A stretch of DNA of 64,000 nt from Desulfosporosinus lacus DSM 15449 (GTDB lineage Bacteria; Bacillota; Desulfitobacteriia; Desulfitobacteriales; Desulfitobacteriaceae). Both the position numbers and the translations under genes were made by a program. Shown here in pieces: positions 44,824 to 54,270 of this stretch (within the stretch, counting starts at the first letter, position 1; every line of letters starts with the position of its first letter). The notes under the pieces are model-generated. The model had not been told where the DNA came from. It did no database searches and saw only the letters and a list, made by a program, of their open reading frames with translations. Location of the stretch: positions 1-64,000 of the forward strand of contig NZ_FQXJ01000008.1 in the NCBI RefSeq assembly GCF_900129935.1, given 5' to 3'.

Positions 44824-44839
44824 TGTGACCCAAATCACA
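44824..44839 (+). promoter_or_regulatory. CRP/FNR-family operator upstream of hcp
   Basis: TGTGA-CCCAAA-TCACA is a perfect palindrome of the CRP-type consensus. A TAGGAT at 44861-44866 would place the start about 41 bp from the site centre, the class II activator position. Nitrosative-stress control by an HcpR-like CRP/FNR regulator is inference. Confidence 0.75.
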
Positions 44840-44952
44840 CATAGGCGCAGCTTATGATGATAGGATACAAACATAACAAAGAACGAACGAACCGCAGACG
44901 TCGGCGGTATGTTGGTAAAGATTATATTTTATGGGAAAGAAAGGATGAGTAA

Positions 44953-46593
44953 ATGATGTTTTGTTATCAATGTCAGGAAACAGCAAAAGGAACCGGTTGC
45001 ACCATAAAAGGGGTATGCGGAAAAACCGAAGATGTCTCTAATTTGCAAGACCTTTTAATCTACACTTTAAAAGGAATTGCCATCTATGCGGTTCAAGCTC
45101 GGGAACGTTATCTTGTTCGCAAAGATGTTGAAAAATTCATTATGGAAAGCCTTTTTAGCACAATTACCAACGCTAACTTTGATAGAAGCCGTTTTGTAGA
45201 GCGGATTCAAGCAGGGCTGAAGCTTCGCGAAGATCTTAAGCAAGCTGTTGTCAGAGTGGGCGGGACAATTCCAGCTGACTTACACGATGCAGCCACTTGG
45301 ATGGCTCCTGCTGAGGAGTTCGAAAAGAAGGCATCGTTCGTGGGAATCTTAAGCACGGAAAATGAAGATGTCCGTTCTCTCAGAGAGTTGCTCATCTATG
45401 GTCTAAAAGGGATGGCAGCCTATGCTGAGCATGCTTATACTCTTGAGCATCAAGAAAGCGGTATTTTTGCCTTCATCGAAAAGGCTTTGGTCGCGACCCT
45501 GGATGATACACTGGAAGCCGGTGATCTGGTAGCGCTTGTCTTAGAAGCAGGGAAGTACGGTGTGGATGTCATGGCCCTTTTAGATAAAGCCAACACTAGG
45601 ACTTACGGAAACCCAGAACTCACCAAAGTCAACATCGGAGTCAGAAACAATCCGGCTATTCTGATCAGCGGCCATGACCTGAAAGACCTGGAGGAATTGC
45701 TCGCTCAAACCCAAGGAACAGGCGTAGATGTCTATACTCATGGAGAAATGCTCCCAGCCCATTACTACCCGGCCTTCAAGAAGTATGACAATTTTGTCGG
45801 TAACTACGGCAATGCCTGGTATAAACAAGACAAAGAATTCGACTCCTTTAACGGCCCGGTTTTCCTAACCACCAACTGCCTCGTTCCTCCGAAAGAATCC
45901 TACAAAGATCGCATCTACACAACTGGGGTAGTTGGCTTTGAAGGGGTAAAGCATATCCCTGACCGCGCAGACGGAAAGGCCAAAGATTTCTCTGCCTTGA
46001 TTGCCCATGCCAAGAGCTGTCCAGCCCCAACGGAAATTGAAACTGGCGAAATCGTTGGAGGATTTGCCCACAATCAAGTCATGGCACTGGCTGATAAAGT
46101 TGTAGATGCAGTCAAATCAGGAGCGATTAAGCGTTTCTTCGTTATGGCAGGCTGTGACGGCCGCATGAAGAGCCGGGACTATTATACCGATTTTGCCAAA
46201 GCTCTGCCTCAGGACACTGTGATCCTAACGGCAGGATGTGCTAAATATAAATACAATAAACTAAACCTAGGGGACATCGGCGGTATTCCAAGAGTGCTCG
46301 ATGCAGGACAATGTAATGATTCCTATTCCTTAGCCGTAATTGCCTTAAAACTAAAAGAAGTCTTCGGGCTCGATGATATTAACCAACTGCCTATCTCCTA
46401 TAACATTGCCTGGTACGAGCAAAAGGCAGTTATCGTGTTACTGGCCTTGCTCCACTTAGGTGTAAAGAATATTCACTTAGGACCAACCCTTCCGGGTTTC
46501 TTGTCCCCAAATGTGGTCAAAGTCTTAATTGAGAATTTCGGCATTGCAGGCATCTCCACTGTTGAAGATGATGTCAAAATGTTCATGGCATAA
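44953..46593 (+). CDS. hcp: Hydroxylamine reductase / hybrid cluster protein
   Basis: Hcp reduces hydroxylamine in vitro and acts as an NO reductase or S-nitrosylase in cells. The N-terminal cluster ligands are in [22 protein letters not shown]. The hybrid cluster residues include His/Glu/Cys in [41 protein letters not shown] and QCNDSYSL. 546 aa, class with the short N-terminal Cys motif. Two ATGs in tandem (44953 and 44956) are both possible. A perfect CRP-like site lies ~114 bp upstream. Confidence 0.97.
   Translation: MMFCYQCQETAKGTGCTIKGVCGKTEDVSNLQDLLIYTLKGIAIYAVQARERYLVRKDVEKFIMESLFSTITNANFDRSRFVERIQAGLKLREDLKQAVVRVGGTIPADLHDAATWMAPAEEFEKKASFVGILSTENEDVRSLRELLIYGLKGMAAYAEHAYTLEHQESGIFAFIEKALVATLDDTLEAGDLVALVLEAGKYGVDVMALLDKANTRTYGNPELTKVNIGVRNNPAILISGHDLKDLEELLAQTQGTGVDVYTHGEMLPAHYYPAFKKYDNFVGNYGNAWYKQDKEFDSFNGPVFLTTNCLVPPKESYKDRIYTTGVVGFEGVKHIPDRADGKAKDFSALIAHAKSCPAPTEIETGEIVGGFAHNQVMALADKVVDAVKSGAIKRFFVMAGCDGRMKSRDYYTDFAKALPQDTVILTAGCAKYKYNKLNLGDIGGIPRVLDAGQCNDSYSLAVIALKLKEVFGLDDINQLPISYNIAWYEQKAVIVLLALLHLGVKNIHLGPTLPGFLSPNVVKVLIENFGIAGISTVEDDVKMFMA
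44956..44973 (+). repeat. 18-bp direct repeat, right copy
   Basis: Inside the hcp coding start; identical to 42582-42599. Confidence 0.85.
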
Positions 46594-46594
46594 A

Positions 46595-46615
46595 GAAAAC
46601 TTGGCTAGCGCCAAG
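46595..46615 (+). repeat. Dispersed hairpin repeat, copy 2
   Basis: GAAAAC followed by CTTGGC-TAGC-GCCAAG directly after the hcp stop; 20 of 21 bases match the minus strand of 15428-15448. Confidence 0.6.
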
Positions 46616-46646
46616 AGGACACATTTTAGGTAAAGCAAGTATACGG

Positions 46647-46680
46647 GACTGCCTTCCACCGTGAAGGCAGTCATTTTACT
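46647..46680 (+). terminator. Terminator after hcp
   Basis: GACTGCCTTC and GAAGGCAGTC form a 10-bp stem with a 6-nt loop, then ATTTTACT. Confidence 0.8.
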
Positions 46681-46799
46681 AACATGTAGGTTTCTTATAC
46701 TGCTTCTGGAGAAAAGTTTCACATAACAAATTCCTGGATTTTCTATTAGAGCAAATGATGAATAGTTAAGAAGGGAAATATCAAGTGGAGGTGCCCTTA

Positions 46800-49370
46800 A
46801 TGGAAAAAAAGAATCTAAAGCTTTCTCGCAGGCAATTTCTTAAAGTAACAGCGGCTACAGGAATCTTGGCAGGGACAGTCAGTACAGCATCATTTATTCG
46901 ACAAACTGTTGCCGCGCCTAAACAAGTTGACACTAATATAAACTATGTACGTACGACATGTTCTCCAAACTGCACTGGGGCATGCGGGATGAAGGCCCTG
47001 GTAGAGGATGGCCAAATCAAGTCAATCATCCAAGCTGCAGATTATCCGGAAGCTGAGTATAATCCTCGCGGTTGTCTGAAAGGGCTTTCCATGACTAACC
47101 TGATCTACGGTCCTGATCGTTTGCAGAAACCCCTCATTTTAAACGGAAAGCCAGGCTCAGGCGATTTTAAAGAGGCTTCTTGGAATGAGACGTTGGATTA
47201 TACTGCCGGACGATTAAAAGAAATAGCTGATAAATACGGACCGGAATCTATTGGAGTACTCTTCCAAGTAGGGGGAACCGGATACGTTCAAAAAGGTGCA
47301 GTGAGCCGCTTAGCTACTTTAGCAGGCTGGACTATGCATCACGCTTATGATCAAAACGGAGACTTACCGATGTTTTGGCCCATGACCTTCGGGGTTCAAA
47401 GTGAAGAACTCGAGCCACGGGAATGGAATAATTCACGTTATATTATGATTTTTGGTTCTAATATTTTGGCAACTCGGATTCCCGATGCTCACTTTCTTCT
47501 TGAAGCAAGAAATCGTGGTGCTAAGATCTTGGCATTTGACCCTAATTTCAGCCCTACTGCAGCTAAAGCAGATGAATGGATCCCGATAAAAGCAAGCAGT
47601 GATGCAGCAGTTGCATTAGGCTTAGCCCGAGTGTTGATCGAAGAAACGCTGTATGACTCTGACTTCATCAAAACCTTTACAGACCTCCCGCTCCTCGTTC
47701 GCGTCGATAATGGCAAACGACTAAAAGCGGAGGATGTCAATGGGCTGGAAAAATTGTCTGATGTTCCAGCCTATCGAGAAGCCTATGTGGCCTATAATGG
47801 CCAGTTTATCGCTGTACACCCTGAAAAACTCGATCTTCCTTTAGATGTAATGATCGAAGGTGAAGTGGATGTAACTTTAAAAACAGGCCAAATCGTCAAA
47901 GTTAAACCCGCCTTTCAACTCCTCAAAGAAAGCCTTAATCAATACACACCGGAAGAGATTGAGAAACTCACAGAAATGCCTAAGGACGATCTGGTGAGGA
48001 TCGCCCGGGAAATGGCAGGTAACAAACCGCTTCACGTCATCTATGGAGCCGGTAATTATCAGTGGTATCATGGAGACCTCAAGGGTCGAGCCTTAGCCTT
48101 ATTGCCGGTTCTCACCGGGAATATTGGTAAATCCGGTGCGGGAATTTCTACTTATGCAGGTCAGTATCGAATTCGTTTTAAAGTCGCAGAATGGTGGGTT
48201 CCGGAAGGTAAGAAGCAAAACTGGCTGCCTTTTCTTTATGTCTTGCATGGTCCGACCAAAACAATGAAAGCTAAATGGCCCAAAAATGGGATTAAAGCAC
48301 TTGTAGTGGGTTGGGGAAATCCCTTTGACCAGCATAACATGTCAAATAAACTTCGTGAAATGGTGGAAAAAGAGAAATTGGAATTTGTCGTAACCACAGA
48401 TTTTCAAATGACAACCACATGCCAGTACAGCCATGCTGTTCTTCCTGCGGTGTCCTGGTACGAAAAAACGGATCTTGTGGCTACGCCGGTGCATCCCTAT
48501 CTTCAACTGCAACAGCCGGCTGTTGATCCGCTATATGAAGGGAAGCCAGAGTTTTGGATTGTGCGAGAACTGGCTAAACGGCTGAATCCGGATTTTGAAA
48601 AGTATTTTTATCCTGACCTCGAACCGAATCAGGCAGCGGAAAAGGTCATCGAGCTTTTACTCAAAACCGGAGGGCCTGAGGTCGCTGATATCACTCTGGA
48701 ACAACTTAAAAAAGGCCCAGTGCGCTTAAAGTCAGAAGTTCCCGGAGGGCGTCAAATACCGTTTTATGAACAAGTCCAACATAAAAAGCCGTTTCCGCCG
48801 GTCAGCCTGCCTGCTAAACTTGAGCAAACTGCTCAGTTTGTGAAGAGTGGACGGATAGAATTTTACAAAGATGAAGATCTCATGCTTCAGGCGGGGGAGG
48901 CGCTCCCAATACATAAGCCTCCTTTTGAGGAAAGCGAGTACGCCTTAAATCCGCTTGCTAAAGAAAAGTATCAGTTTTGCTACGTTACCCGTAATGCCAT
49001 TTACAGAGTACACTCTACCCATTCGAACAATGTTTGGATGAATGAACTTCAAGATGGAAAGCCGAGAGTTTGGCTTAGTCCTGAGGATGGCAAAGCAAAG
49101 GGGATCAAAGAAGGGGACGAAGTCGAGATCTTTAATGATCGGGGGACGCTTAAGGCATATGCGATTATCGATCCGGGAGTTGGTCGAAAACAGGCAGTTT
49201 TTGAGCAAGGGTGGTGGAGCAGATATTTAAAAGGAGCATCCTATAATTCCTTAACTTATCCCTTTATAAAACCAACCCATGAATTATACTTTGTTCCGGG
49301 AATGTGGTCTCCAAATACTGCTTGGAATGAATGCCTTTGTGATGTAAGAAAGGTTGGTGAGGGTTTATGA
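46800..49370 (+). CDS. TAT-exported molybdopterin oxidoreductase catalytic subunit
   Basis: An 856-aa DMSO-reductase-superfamily protein. Twin-arginine signal LSRRQFLKVTAATGILAG; [4Fe-4S] site CSPNCTGACG plus YNPRGC (C-x3-C-x3-C...C). YDQNGDLPMFWP and NSRYIMIFGSNILATRIPDAHFLLEAR resemble the type II group (NarG, DdhA, SerA, EbdA), where an Asp in the DLP motif binds Mo. The C-terminal molybdopterin domain has RVHSTHSNNVWM. ATG 46800 follows GGAGG at 46787-46791. Substrate unknown. The stop overlaps the Fe-S subunit by 4 bp. Confidence 0.88.
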   Translation: MEKKNLKLSRRQFLKVTAATGILAGTVSTASFIRQTVAAPKQVDTNINYVRTTCSPNCTGACGMKALVEDGQIKSIIQAADYPEAEYNPRGCLKGLSMTNLIYGPDRLQKPLILNGKPGSGDFKEASWNETLDYTAGRLKEIADKYGPESIGVLFQVGGTGYVQKGAVSRLATLAGWTMHHAYDQNGDLPMFWPMTFGVQSEELEPREWNNSRYIMIFGSNILATRIPDAHFLLEARNRGAKILAFDPNFSPTAAKADEWIPIKASSDAAVALGLARVLIEETLYDSDFIKTFTDLPLLVRVDNGKRLKAEDVNGLEKLSDVPAYREAYVAYNGQFIAVHPEKLDLPLDVMIEGEVDVTLKTGQIVKVKPAFQLLKESLNQYTPEEIEKLTEMPKDDLVRIAREMAGNKPLHVIYGAGNYQWYHGDLKGRALALLPVLTGNIGKSGAGISTYAGQYRIRFKVAEWWVPEGKKQNWLPFLYVLHGPTKTMKAKWPKNGIKALVVGWGNPFDQHNMSNKLREMVEKEKLEFVVTTDFQMTTTCQYSHAVLPAVSWYEKTDLVATPVHPYLQLQQPAVDPLYEGKPEFWIVRELAKRLNPDFEKYFYPDLEPNQAAEKVIELLLKTGGPEVADITLEQLKKGPVRLKSEVPGGRQIPFYEQVQHKKPFPPVSLPAKLEQTAQFVKSGRIEFYKDEDLMLQAGEALPIHKPPFEESEYALNPLAKEKYQFCYVTRNAIYRVHSTHSNNVWMNELQDGKPRVWLSPEDGKAKGIKEGDEVEIFNDRGTLKAYAIIDPGVGRKQAVFEQGWWSRYLKGASYNSLTYPFIKPTHELYFVPGMWSPNTAWNECLCDVRKVGEGL

Positions 49371-50053
49371 GACTTGGGATGGTGATTGACCTGGATCGTT
49401 GTATTGGTTGCCGTTCTTGTGCGGTAGCCTGTAAATCTCACAATGCGCAGCCGCCTGGAACGTGGTGGAATAGAGTATTTACCCCTGGAGCTTCCTTTCA
49501 TCAAGCTGCTGTGGGTAAAGATGGGGACTTGCAAATGGAATATCTGCCCGTATCCTGTCAAATGTGCGATAATCCGGCTTGCCAGAAAGTATGTCCTTCC
49601 GGGGCCACTTATACGGATGAGCGGGGCGTGGTTTTGATAGATTATGAACGCTGTATTGGTTGTCGGTACTGTATTGCTGCCTGTCCTTATGGAGTTCGTC
49701 AATATAACTGGGAAGATTCGAAAAAAGCTAAGGAGCGGGCAGGGTATGAAAAAGGGTATGAGTATGGATATCCTGCCGATTGTCGAGATAAGGATGGCAG
49801 GTTAGTTTACACGCCTAATCGACCAGTTGGTGTCGTAGAAAAATGTACATTCTGTGCGCAATACACCTCTAGTGGAGAACAACCTGCGTGCGTTAAGGGT
49901 TGTCCTGGAAAGGTCCGAATTTTTGGAGACCTCGATGATCCAAGCTCAGAGGTTAGTAAACTGGTTCGGAAACGGCAGACGGTTCGTCTAAAAGAAGAAT
50001 TGGGTACTTCACCCAAAGTTTTCTATCTGGCAGCCACGAAGCCGATACGCTAA
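49367..50053 (+). CDS. Four-cluster ferredoxin-type electron-transfer subunit
   Basis: 228 aa, DmsB/NrfC/PsrB type. Four [4Fe-4S] Cys groups: CIGCRSCAVACK, CQMCDNPACQKVCP, CIGCRYCIAACPYG and CTFCAQY...CVKGCPG. No signal peptide; it would be exported with the TAT-bearing subunit. It links the Mo subunit to the NrfD anchor. ATG overlaps the upstream stop. Confidence 0.93.
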   Translation: MRLGMVIDLDRCIGCRSCAVACKSHNAQPPGTWWNRVFTPGASFHQAAVGKDGDLQMEYLPVSCQMCDNPACQKVCPSGATYTDERGVVLIDYERCIGCRYCIAACPYGVRQYNWEDSKKAKERAGYEKGYEYGYPADCRDKDGRLVYTPNRPVGVVEKCTFCAQYTSSGEQPACVKGCPGKVRIFGDLDDPSSEVSKLVRKRQTVRLKEELGTSPKVFYLAATKPIR

Positions 50054-50067
50054 GGAGGTGGATTAAC

Positions 50068-51321
50068 GTGAAAAAAAGTAATATTCTCTTAGGCTTGGCA
50101 GGTAGTTTAATCCTGATTAGTTTAGTCGCTTGGGGGTACCAAATATATAATGGGTTAATCGTGACAAATATGCGAAATTCGTTTAGCTGGGGCTTATATA
50201 TTGCAACCTTCGCATTTTTTGTAGGGGTTGCAGCCGGAGGATTGATTGTTTCCTCTACCGTCTACCTTTTTAATATTGAAAAACTAAAACCATTTACTCG
50301 CATTGCATCTCTTTCAGCATTTGCCAGTATTTTAGGTGCTGGGGCCATGATTTTGCCGGATATGGGCCGGGTGGATCGGATCTGGAACATCTTTGTTTAT
50401 CCAAATTTCAGATCTCCCTTGGTTTGGGATGTTATCGTCATCTCGGCCTACCTGCTGATCACGTTCTTAAGCGTCTATGTTCAACTTTTACCAGATCGGA
50501 AAAAGGAAGGAAGCAGGTTCCTTAACGGATGGACAAAAGCGCATTCTCAAGAAGAGGTTGAGGCATTCTCGAAAAAATGGTCTAAACGCATTGCGCTGGT
50601 TGGCTTACCTGTGGCCATTTTAATTCATACGGTGACAGCCTTGATCTTTGCCACTCAAGCTTCCCGAGGGTGGTGGAACACGGCGGTTTTACCTCCGGAC
50701 TTTGTCTCTGTGGCAGTTGCCTCTGGAACCGCTCTGGTCCTTGTAATCGCCCTTCTCGCAGTGGGAAAAGAACAGTTTGATCAGCATAAGGGCGCATTTC
50801 AAATAATGGCGCTAATTGTTGCAGGTTCTTTGGTTGTGCATTTTTTCTTCGTATCAGTGGACTTGATTATCCACGGCTGGTGGGGGAGCACGGAAGCAAA
50901 GGAAATTCTTTCTCTTATTTTCGGTCATTATAGATATCTCTATGCGACAGAGCTTTTGTTCCCTGCCTTCACCATGGTGCTCTTCTTTACAGAAAAGGGT
51001 AAAAGGAGTTACAGGGTTCTGATGATCGGAAGTGTGTTGCTCTTTATTGGAGTTTTTGCTCATCGTCTAATGTTGATGTTTCCCGCCTTTAATGCTATTC
51101 CGCTCTCTTTGTCTATTCCAGGGGCGGGAATTGAAAGTTGGGCCTATCCTGTGGCCCTTGGTCAGCTGCAAGAAGGTATGCCGGTGTTTGTAAGTTCTTG
51201 GGCCTACACGCCAACCTTAGTCGAGTATGGTGTTACACTTTTACCATTTGGCTTGGTGCTCTTTGTTGTAACGGCAGCACTAAAAATGTATAACTTTCTG
51301 CCTCAAAAGCGCTCGATGTAG
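50068..51321 (+). CDS. nrfD: NrfD/PsrC-family quinone-reactive membrane subunit
   Basis: 417 aa with about ten membrane helices. The opening (LIVTNMRNSFSWGLYIATFAFFVGVAAGGLIVSSTVYL) is the NrfD hallmark, and LPDMGRVDRIWNIFVYPNFRSPLVWDV follows. It exchanges electrons with menaquinol. GTG start after AAGGAGGTGG, 14 bp after the Fe-S gene. With the two preceding genes it forms a three-subunit respiratory complex facing outside. No maturation chaperone gene lies nearby. Confidence 0.93.
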   Translation: MKKSNILLGLAGSLILISLVAWGYQIYNGLIVTNMRNSFSWGLYIATFAFFVGVAAGGLIVSSTVYLFNIEKLKPFTRIASLSAFASILGAGAMILPDMGRVDRIWNIFVYPNFRSPLVWDVIVISAYLLITFLSVYVQLLPDRKKEGSRFLNGWTKAHSQEEVEAFSKKWSKRIALVGLPVAILIHTVTALIFATQASRGWWNTAVLPPDFVSVAVASGTALVLVIALLAVGKEQFDQHKGAFQIMALIVAGSLVVHFFFVSVDLIIHGWWGSTEAKEILSLIFGHYRYLYATELLFPAFTMVLFFTEKGKRSYRVLMIGSVLLFIGVFAHRLMLMFPAFNAIPLSLSIPGAGIESWAYPVALGQLQEGMPVFVSSWAYTPTLVEYGVTLLPFGLVLFVVTAALKMYNFLPQKRSM

Positions 51322-51417
51322 GTATTTCTTTACGAACTCGAACATAATGAAAAATATAAATATTTTGTTTAAAGGAACTTGGATTTTAAGGGACTTGGAG
51401 AGGAAGGGATTGGAGAG

Positions 51418-52068
51418 ATGGAGTACTTAACGGTACCCCTTGGGCAGCACAGGTTACCAAAATTACCTTATTCATATAATGCGCTTGAACCCGTGATTAG
51501 CACTAGAGTACTAGAAATTCATCATAGTCAACATCATAAAGCTTATGTTGAAGGTTTGAATAAAGCTGAATTAAAGCTTGCCGAAGCGCGCCAAAAGAGA
51601 GATTACAGCCTAGTTAAACACTGGGAACGAGAAATCGCATTTCATGGATCAGGTCATATTTTGCATAGCATTTATTGGACATCAATGGCTCCTGCTGGGA
51701 GAAGATGGGAAACTCCGGGAGCCCAAACCCATAAATTAATCATTGATTATTTCGGAAGCCTCATTGCTTTTCAGGAGCAGTTCAGTGAAGGCGCCATAAG
51801 TGTGGAAGGGTCTGGTTGGACATCGTTAGTATGGCAACCTGGTTGGGGACGTTTAGAAATCCTAACAATCGAGAAACATCAGGACTTCTATCAGGCAGGG
51901 AGTATCCCCTTGCTTGTAATAGATGTATGGGAGCATGCGTATTATCTGGATTACCTATCGAAACGCAAGGACTATGTCAGGTCTTGGTGGCAAATTGTTA
52001 ACTGGGCTGCAGTAGAAAAAAGATTGACCCTCGCTATGTCAGGACAAATGCCGCTAGTTATCAATTAG
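51418..52068 (+). CDS. sod: Fe/Mn-type superoxide dismutase
   Basis: Removes superoxide. The N-terminal segment LPKLPYSYNALEPVISTRVLEIHHSQHHKAYVEGLN carries the first His ligand; FHGSGHILHSIYW carries the second, and DVWEHAYYLDY carries Asp and His. A short extension precedes the core. ATG 51418 follows GGATTGGAGAG; the in-frame TTG at 51379 is an alternative. 216 aa. In the helix 2 metal region the usual NHxxFW is GHILHSIYW, as in several clostridial proteins. A terminator follows. Confidence 0.92.
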   Translation: MEYLTVPLGQHRLPKLPYSYNALEPVISTRVLEIHHSQHHKAYVEGLNKAELKLAEARQKRDYSLVKHWEREIAFHGSGHILHSIYWTSMAPAGRRWETPGAQTHKLIIDYFGSLIAFQEQFSEGAISVEGSGWTSLVWQPGWGRLEILTIEKHQDFYQAGSIPLLVIDVWEHAYYLDYLSKRKDYVRSWWQIVNWAAVEKRLTLAMSGQMPLVIN

Positions 52069-52105
52069 GAGTTATCAATATACAGTCCCGGACCATGAAT
52101 CCATT

Positions 52106-52148
52106 AAAAAAACCTGGGAATCCAAGTTTAGAAATCCTAGGTTTTTTT
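52106..52148 (+). terminator. Terminator after sod
   Basis: AAAAAACCT and AGGTTTTTT pair, with inner GGA/TCC, around ~20 nt; A-run and T-run make it potentially bidirectional. Confidence 0.8.
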
Positions 52149-52275
52149 GATTAGCCTTTGTACAAGATAGAAAAGTATTAATTTGAGTACTTACTTATAC
52201 ATAGAAAAATAGTTTAACTCAAAAGCTATGGACTAAACAGATAACTGTTTTTAAAGTATATGGAGGTGTTTGCTT

Positions 52276-52455
52276 GTGCGCAAATGGGAAGAACTGACAA
52301 GAGATGAGAAAGAGATTATTACAACGATGAAAACCCAGGGGATAGGACCTGATGAACTGCTAGAAAGGATGCGCAACTCTGGGAGAATGAGTGAGGAAGC
52401 TATTGAAGGTTTAAGGAAAGCTCTCGATGATGTAAGGCCGTTTCTAGTTCACTAG
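52276..52455 (+). CDS. 59-aa hypothetical helical protein
   Basis: Begins MRKWEELTRDEKEIITTMKT and ends LRKALDDVRPFLVH. Charged and helical, no membrane segment. GGAGGTG lies 7 bases before GTG 52276, preferred over TTG 52270. A strong terminator directly follows, so it is a complete small transcription unit. No family recognised. Confidence 0.65.
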   Translation: MRKWEELTRDEKEIITTMKTQGIGPDELLERMRNSGRMSEEAIEGLRKALDDVRPFLVH

Positions 52456-52468
52456 ACATCGGATGTAT

Positions 52469-52505
52469 AAAGAAACGGGTGTCCTCTCTGGGCACCCGTT
52501 TCTTT
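52469..52505. terminator. Bidirectional terminator
   Basis: AAAGAAACGGGTG and CACCCGTTTCTTT form a perfect 13-bp stem with an 11-nt loop. It separates two convergent genes. Confidence 0.88.
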
Positions 52506-52518
52506 ATTATGATATGGT

Positions 52519-54270
52519 TTAGATTTTTTCGGCAAGTAACTCTGAACATTTCTCGGCATACCGATTAATCATTCTTTCAACAATAGATGATTCCAAGAGA
52601 CCATTCATGCTTGGAGTTTTAAAGAATCTTTGAGGTAATTTAACTTGCCGTGGATCGAACCCTAATTTTTCTTTGAGGCGCAACTTCATTGAGTAAATCC
52701 GTTTGGCAATCGTTGTCAGTTCGTCATCTGTAAGAAGATAGCCTGTAGCATTGAGAGCTTTCAGTACGGTTTCCCGGGTATACAATTTTCTAGCGAAAAG
52801 GCAGATAACGAGTGAATTTAATAGACATCGTTCAAGCTCTTCGTCAAAAAGGGTGTTGACGGCTTTGTTTTCGTCGAAAGTTTTCAGGGATTGGTCAACT
52901 GCGTAACCCGCATTGCATAAATGTGAGTGCCGAGCCCCTACGGTAAGACCGACTAAGTTGGCATATCCGGTGTGGTACCCAGGGATTTCATTCCCTGCAA
53001 CCTGGAGGGCAAACCCTTCGCCGCCTAACTTTGCCCCGGCAAATCGGGTTCCTTCCCCCAGAGCTTGGTAAAAGGCATTTTTTCGAGCCGATAAATATAG
53101 GATGGCCTGATAATAGTTTTCCGTATTTCCATAAGTGAGAGGAAGTAGGGTTTCTGCTTCGGTTACGATCCCCTGAATTAAGCTCTCAGTTGCCCATGCC
53201 AAAGCCACACCTGCGGAAATGGCATCCATGCCTGTTTTTTCGACCGCTTCGATAAGCTGTAATACCTCATCAGTTTTGCTTATCCCAAGTAAGGCGCCCA
53301 GAGAATAAATCAGTTCATAGTCGTAGGCAACGCTCACGGATTCATAATCATAGCCGTCGTCGAATTTTCTCCGGAATTGACCAATGTGGATACATCCAAC
53401 CGGGCAACCGGTACAAGCCAACTTCCGGACGAGGTTTTCTTCCGCAAAGGCTTCCCCGCTTATCTGCTCAGCATCATCAAAATGATTATCTGTCAAATTC
53501 TTTGTGGGCAAAGCACCTAAGGCGCTGATTGACTCTACATTGATCGATGTGCCCAAGTCATGATATTTTGCCATCAAGTCAGTTTCAGTAACTGATTTGA
53601 AAATTGTTTGGTAGGCACGAAAATATTCTTTAAAGTCTTTGATTTTTGTTGTCTTATCCCCAGTAACAGTAATTGCTTTGACGAGCTTGCTTCCCATTAA
53701 GGCACCAAGGCCAAGTCGTCCAAAATGTCGATAGGTATCAACACAAACGCTTGCGAATTTGACCATCTTTTCACCGGCTGGTCCGATCCGCAAAATGCTG
53801 CGCTTGCCGCTTCCTTCTTCGGAATCTCGAAGGAACTGGCCAACAACATCCGAATCCATTCCCCAGATTGGACGGGCATCTTTAATTTCAACGTTCCCTC
53901 CGTCAATGGCGATGTAAGAAGGGCGGGACGCTTTACCGCGAATCACAACTGCATCATATCCGGCCATTGATAAAGCTAAGGCCAGTCTGCCCCCCGCGTA
54001 GCTTTCCCCTAATTCCCCTGTCAGAGGGGAAATGAACATGGCCACTGTCTTAGTTATAAGTGGGTAGATGCCAGAGATTGCGCCAATTGCAAGAACCATA
54101 GGTTGTTCAGGGGCCAGGGGAGGGAGTTCCGGGCGCATAGTTTCAGCGAGCAATTTAGATGCTAGTCCGACTCCACCTAGATAAATGGCCAAATCTGTAC
54201 GCTGCTTGATCTCGATTTTACCTGTAGCTAGGTCTATGTATAAAACCTTAGTGGCTTTTTCGTATAACAT
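52519..54270 (-). CDS. aor: Aldehyde:ferredoxin oxidoreductase (tungsten-type)
   Basis: 583 aa. AOR-family enzymes oxidise aldehydes to acids, or reduce acids, with a W- or Mo-bispyranopterin. N-terminal YIDLATGKIEIKQ and YLGGVGLASKLLAE; ISPLTGELGESYAGGRLALALSMAGYDAVVIRGKA is the pterin region. Cluster ligands CTGCPVGC are near residue 285 and a C-terminal Cys is in SLVICLFARKLY. GMDAISAGVALAWATE is typical. ATG 54270 follows GAGGAGGG; the frame is open further upstream but overlaps the ferredoxin gene. The stop of the ferredoxin overlaps this ATG by 1 bp. Confidence 0.93.
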   Translation of the reverse strand: MLYEKATKVLYIDLATGKIEIKQRTDLAIYLGGVGLASKLLAETMRPELPPLAPEQPMVLAIGAISGIYPLITKTVAMFISPLTGELGESYAGGRLALALSMAGYDAVVIRGKASRPSYIAIDGGNVEIKDARPIWGMDSDVVGQFLRDSEEGSGKRSILRIGPAGEKMVKFASVCVDTYRHFGRLGLGALMGSKLVKAITVTGDKTTKIKDFKEYFRAYQTIFKSVTETDLMAKYHDLGTSINVESISALGALPTKNLTDNHFDDAEQISGEAFAEENLVRKLACTGCPVGCIHIGQFRRKFDDGYDYESVSVAYDYELIYSLGALLGISKTDEVLQLIEAVEKTGMDAISAGVALAWATESLIQGIVTEAETLLPLTYGNTENYYQAILYLSARKNAFYQALGEGTRFAGAKLGGEGFALQVAGNEIPGYHTGYANLVGLTVGARHSHLCNAGYAVDQSLKTFDENKAVNTLFDEELERCLLNSLVICLFARKLYTRETVLKALNATGYLLTDDELTTIAKRIYSMKLRLKEKLGFDPRQVKLPQRFFKTPSMNGLLESSIVERMINRYAEKCSELLAEKI

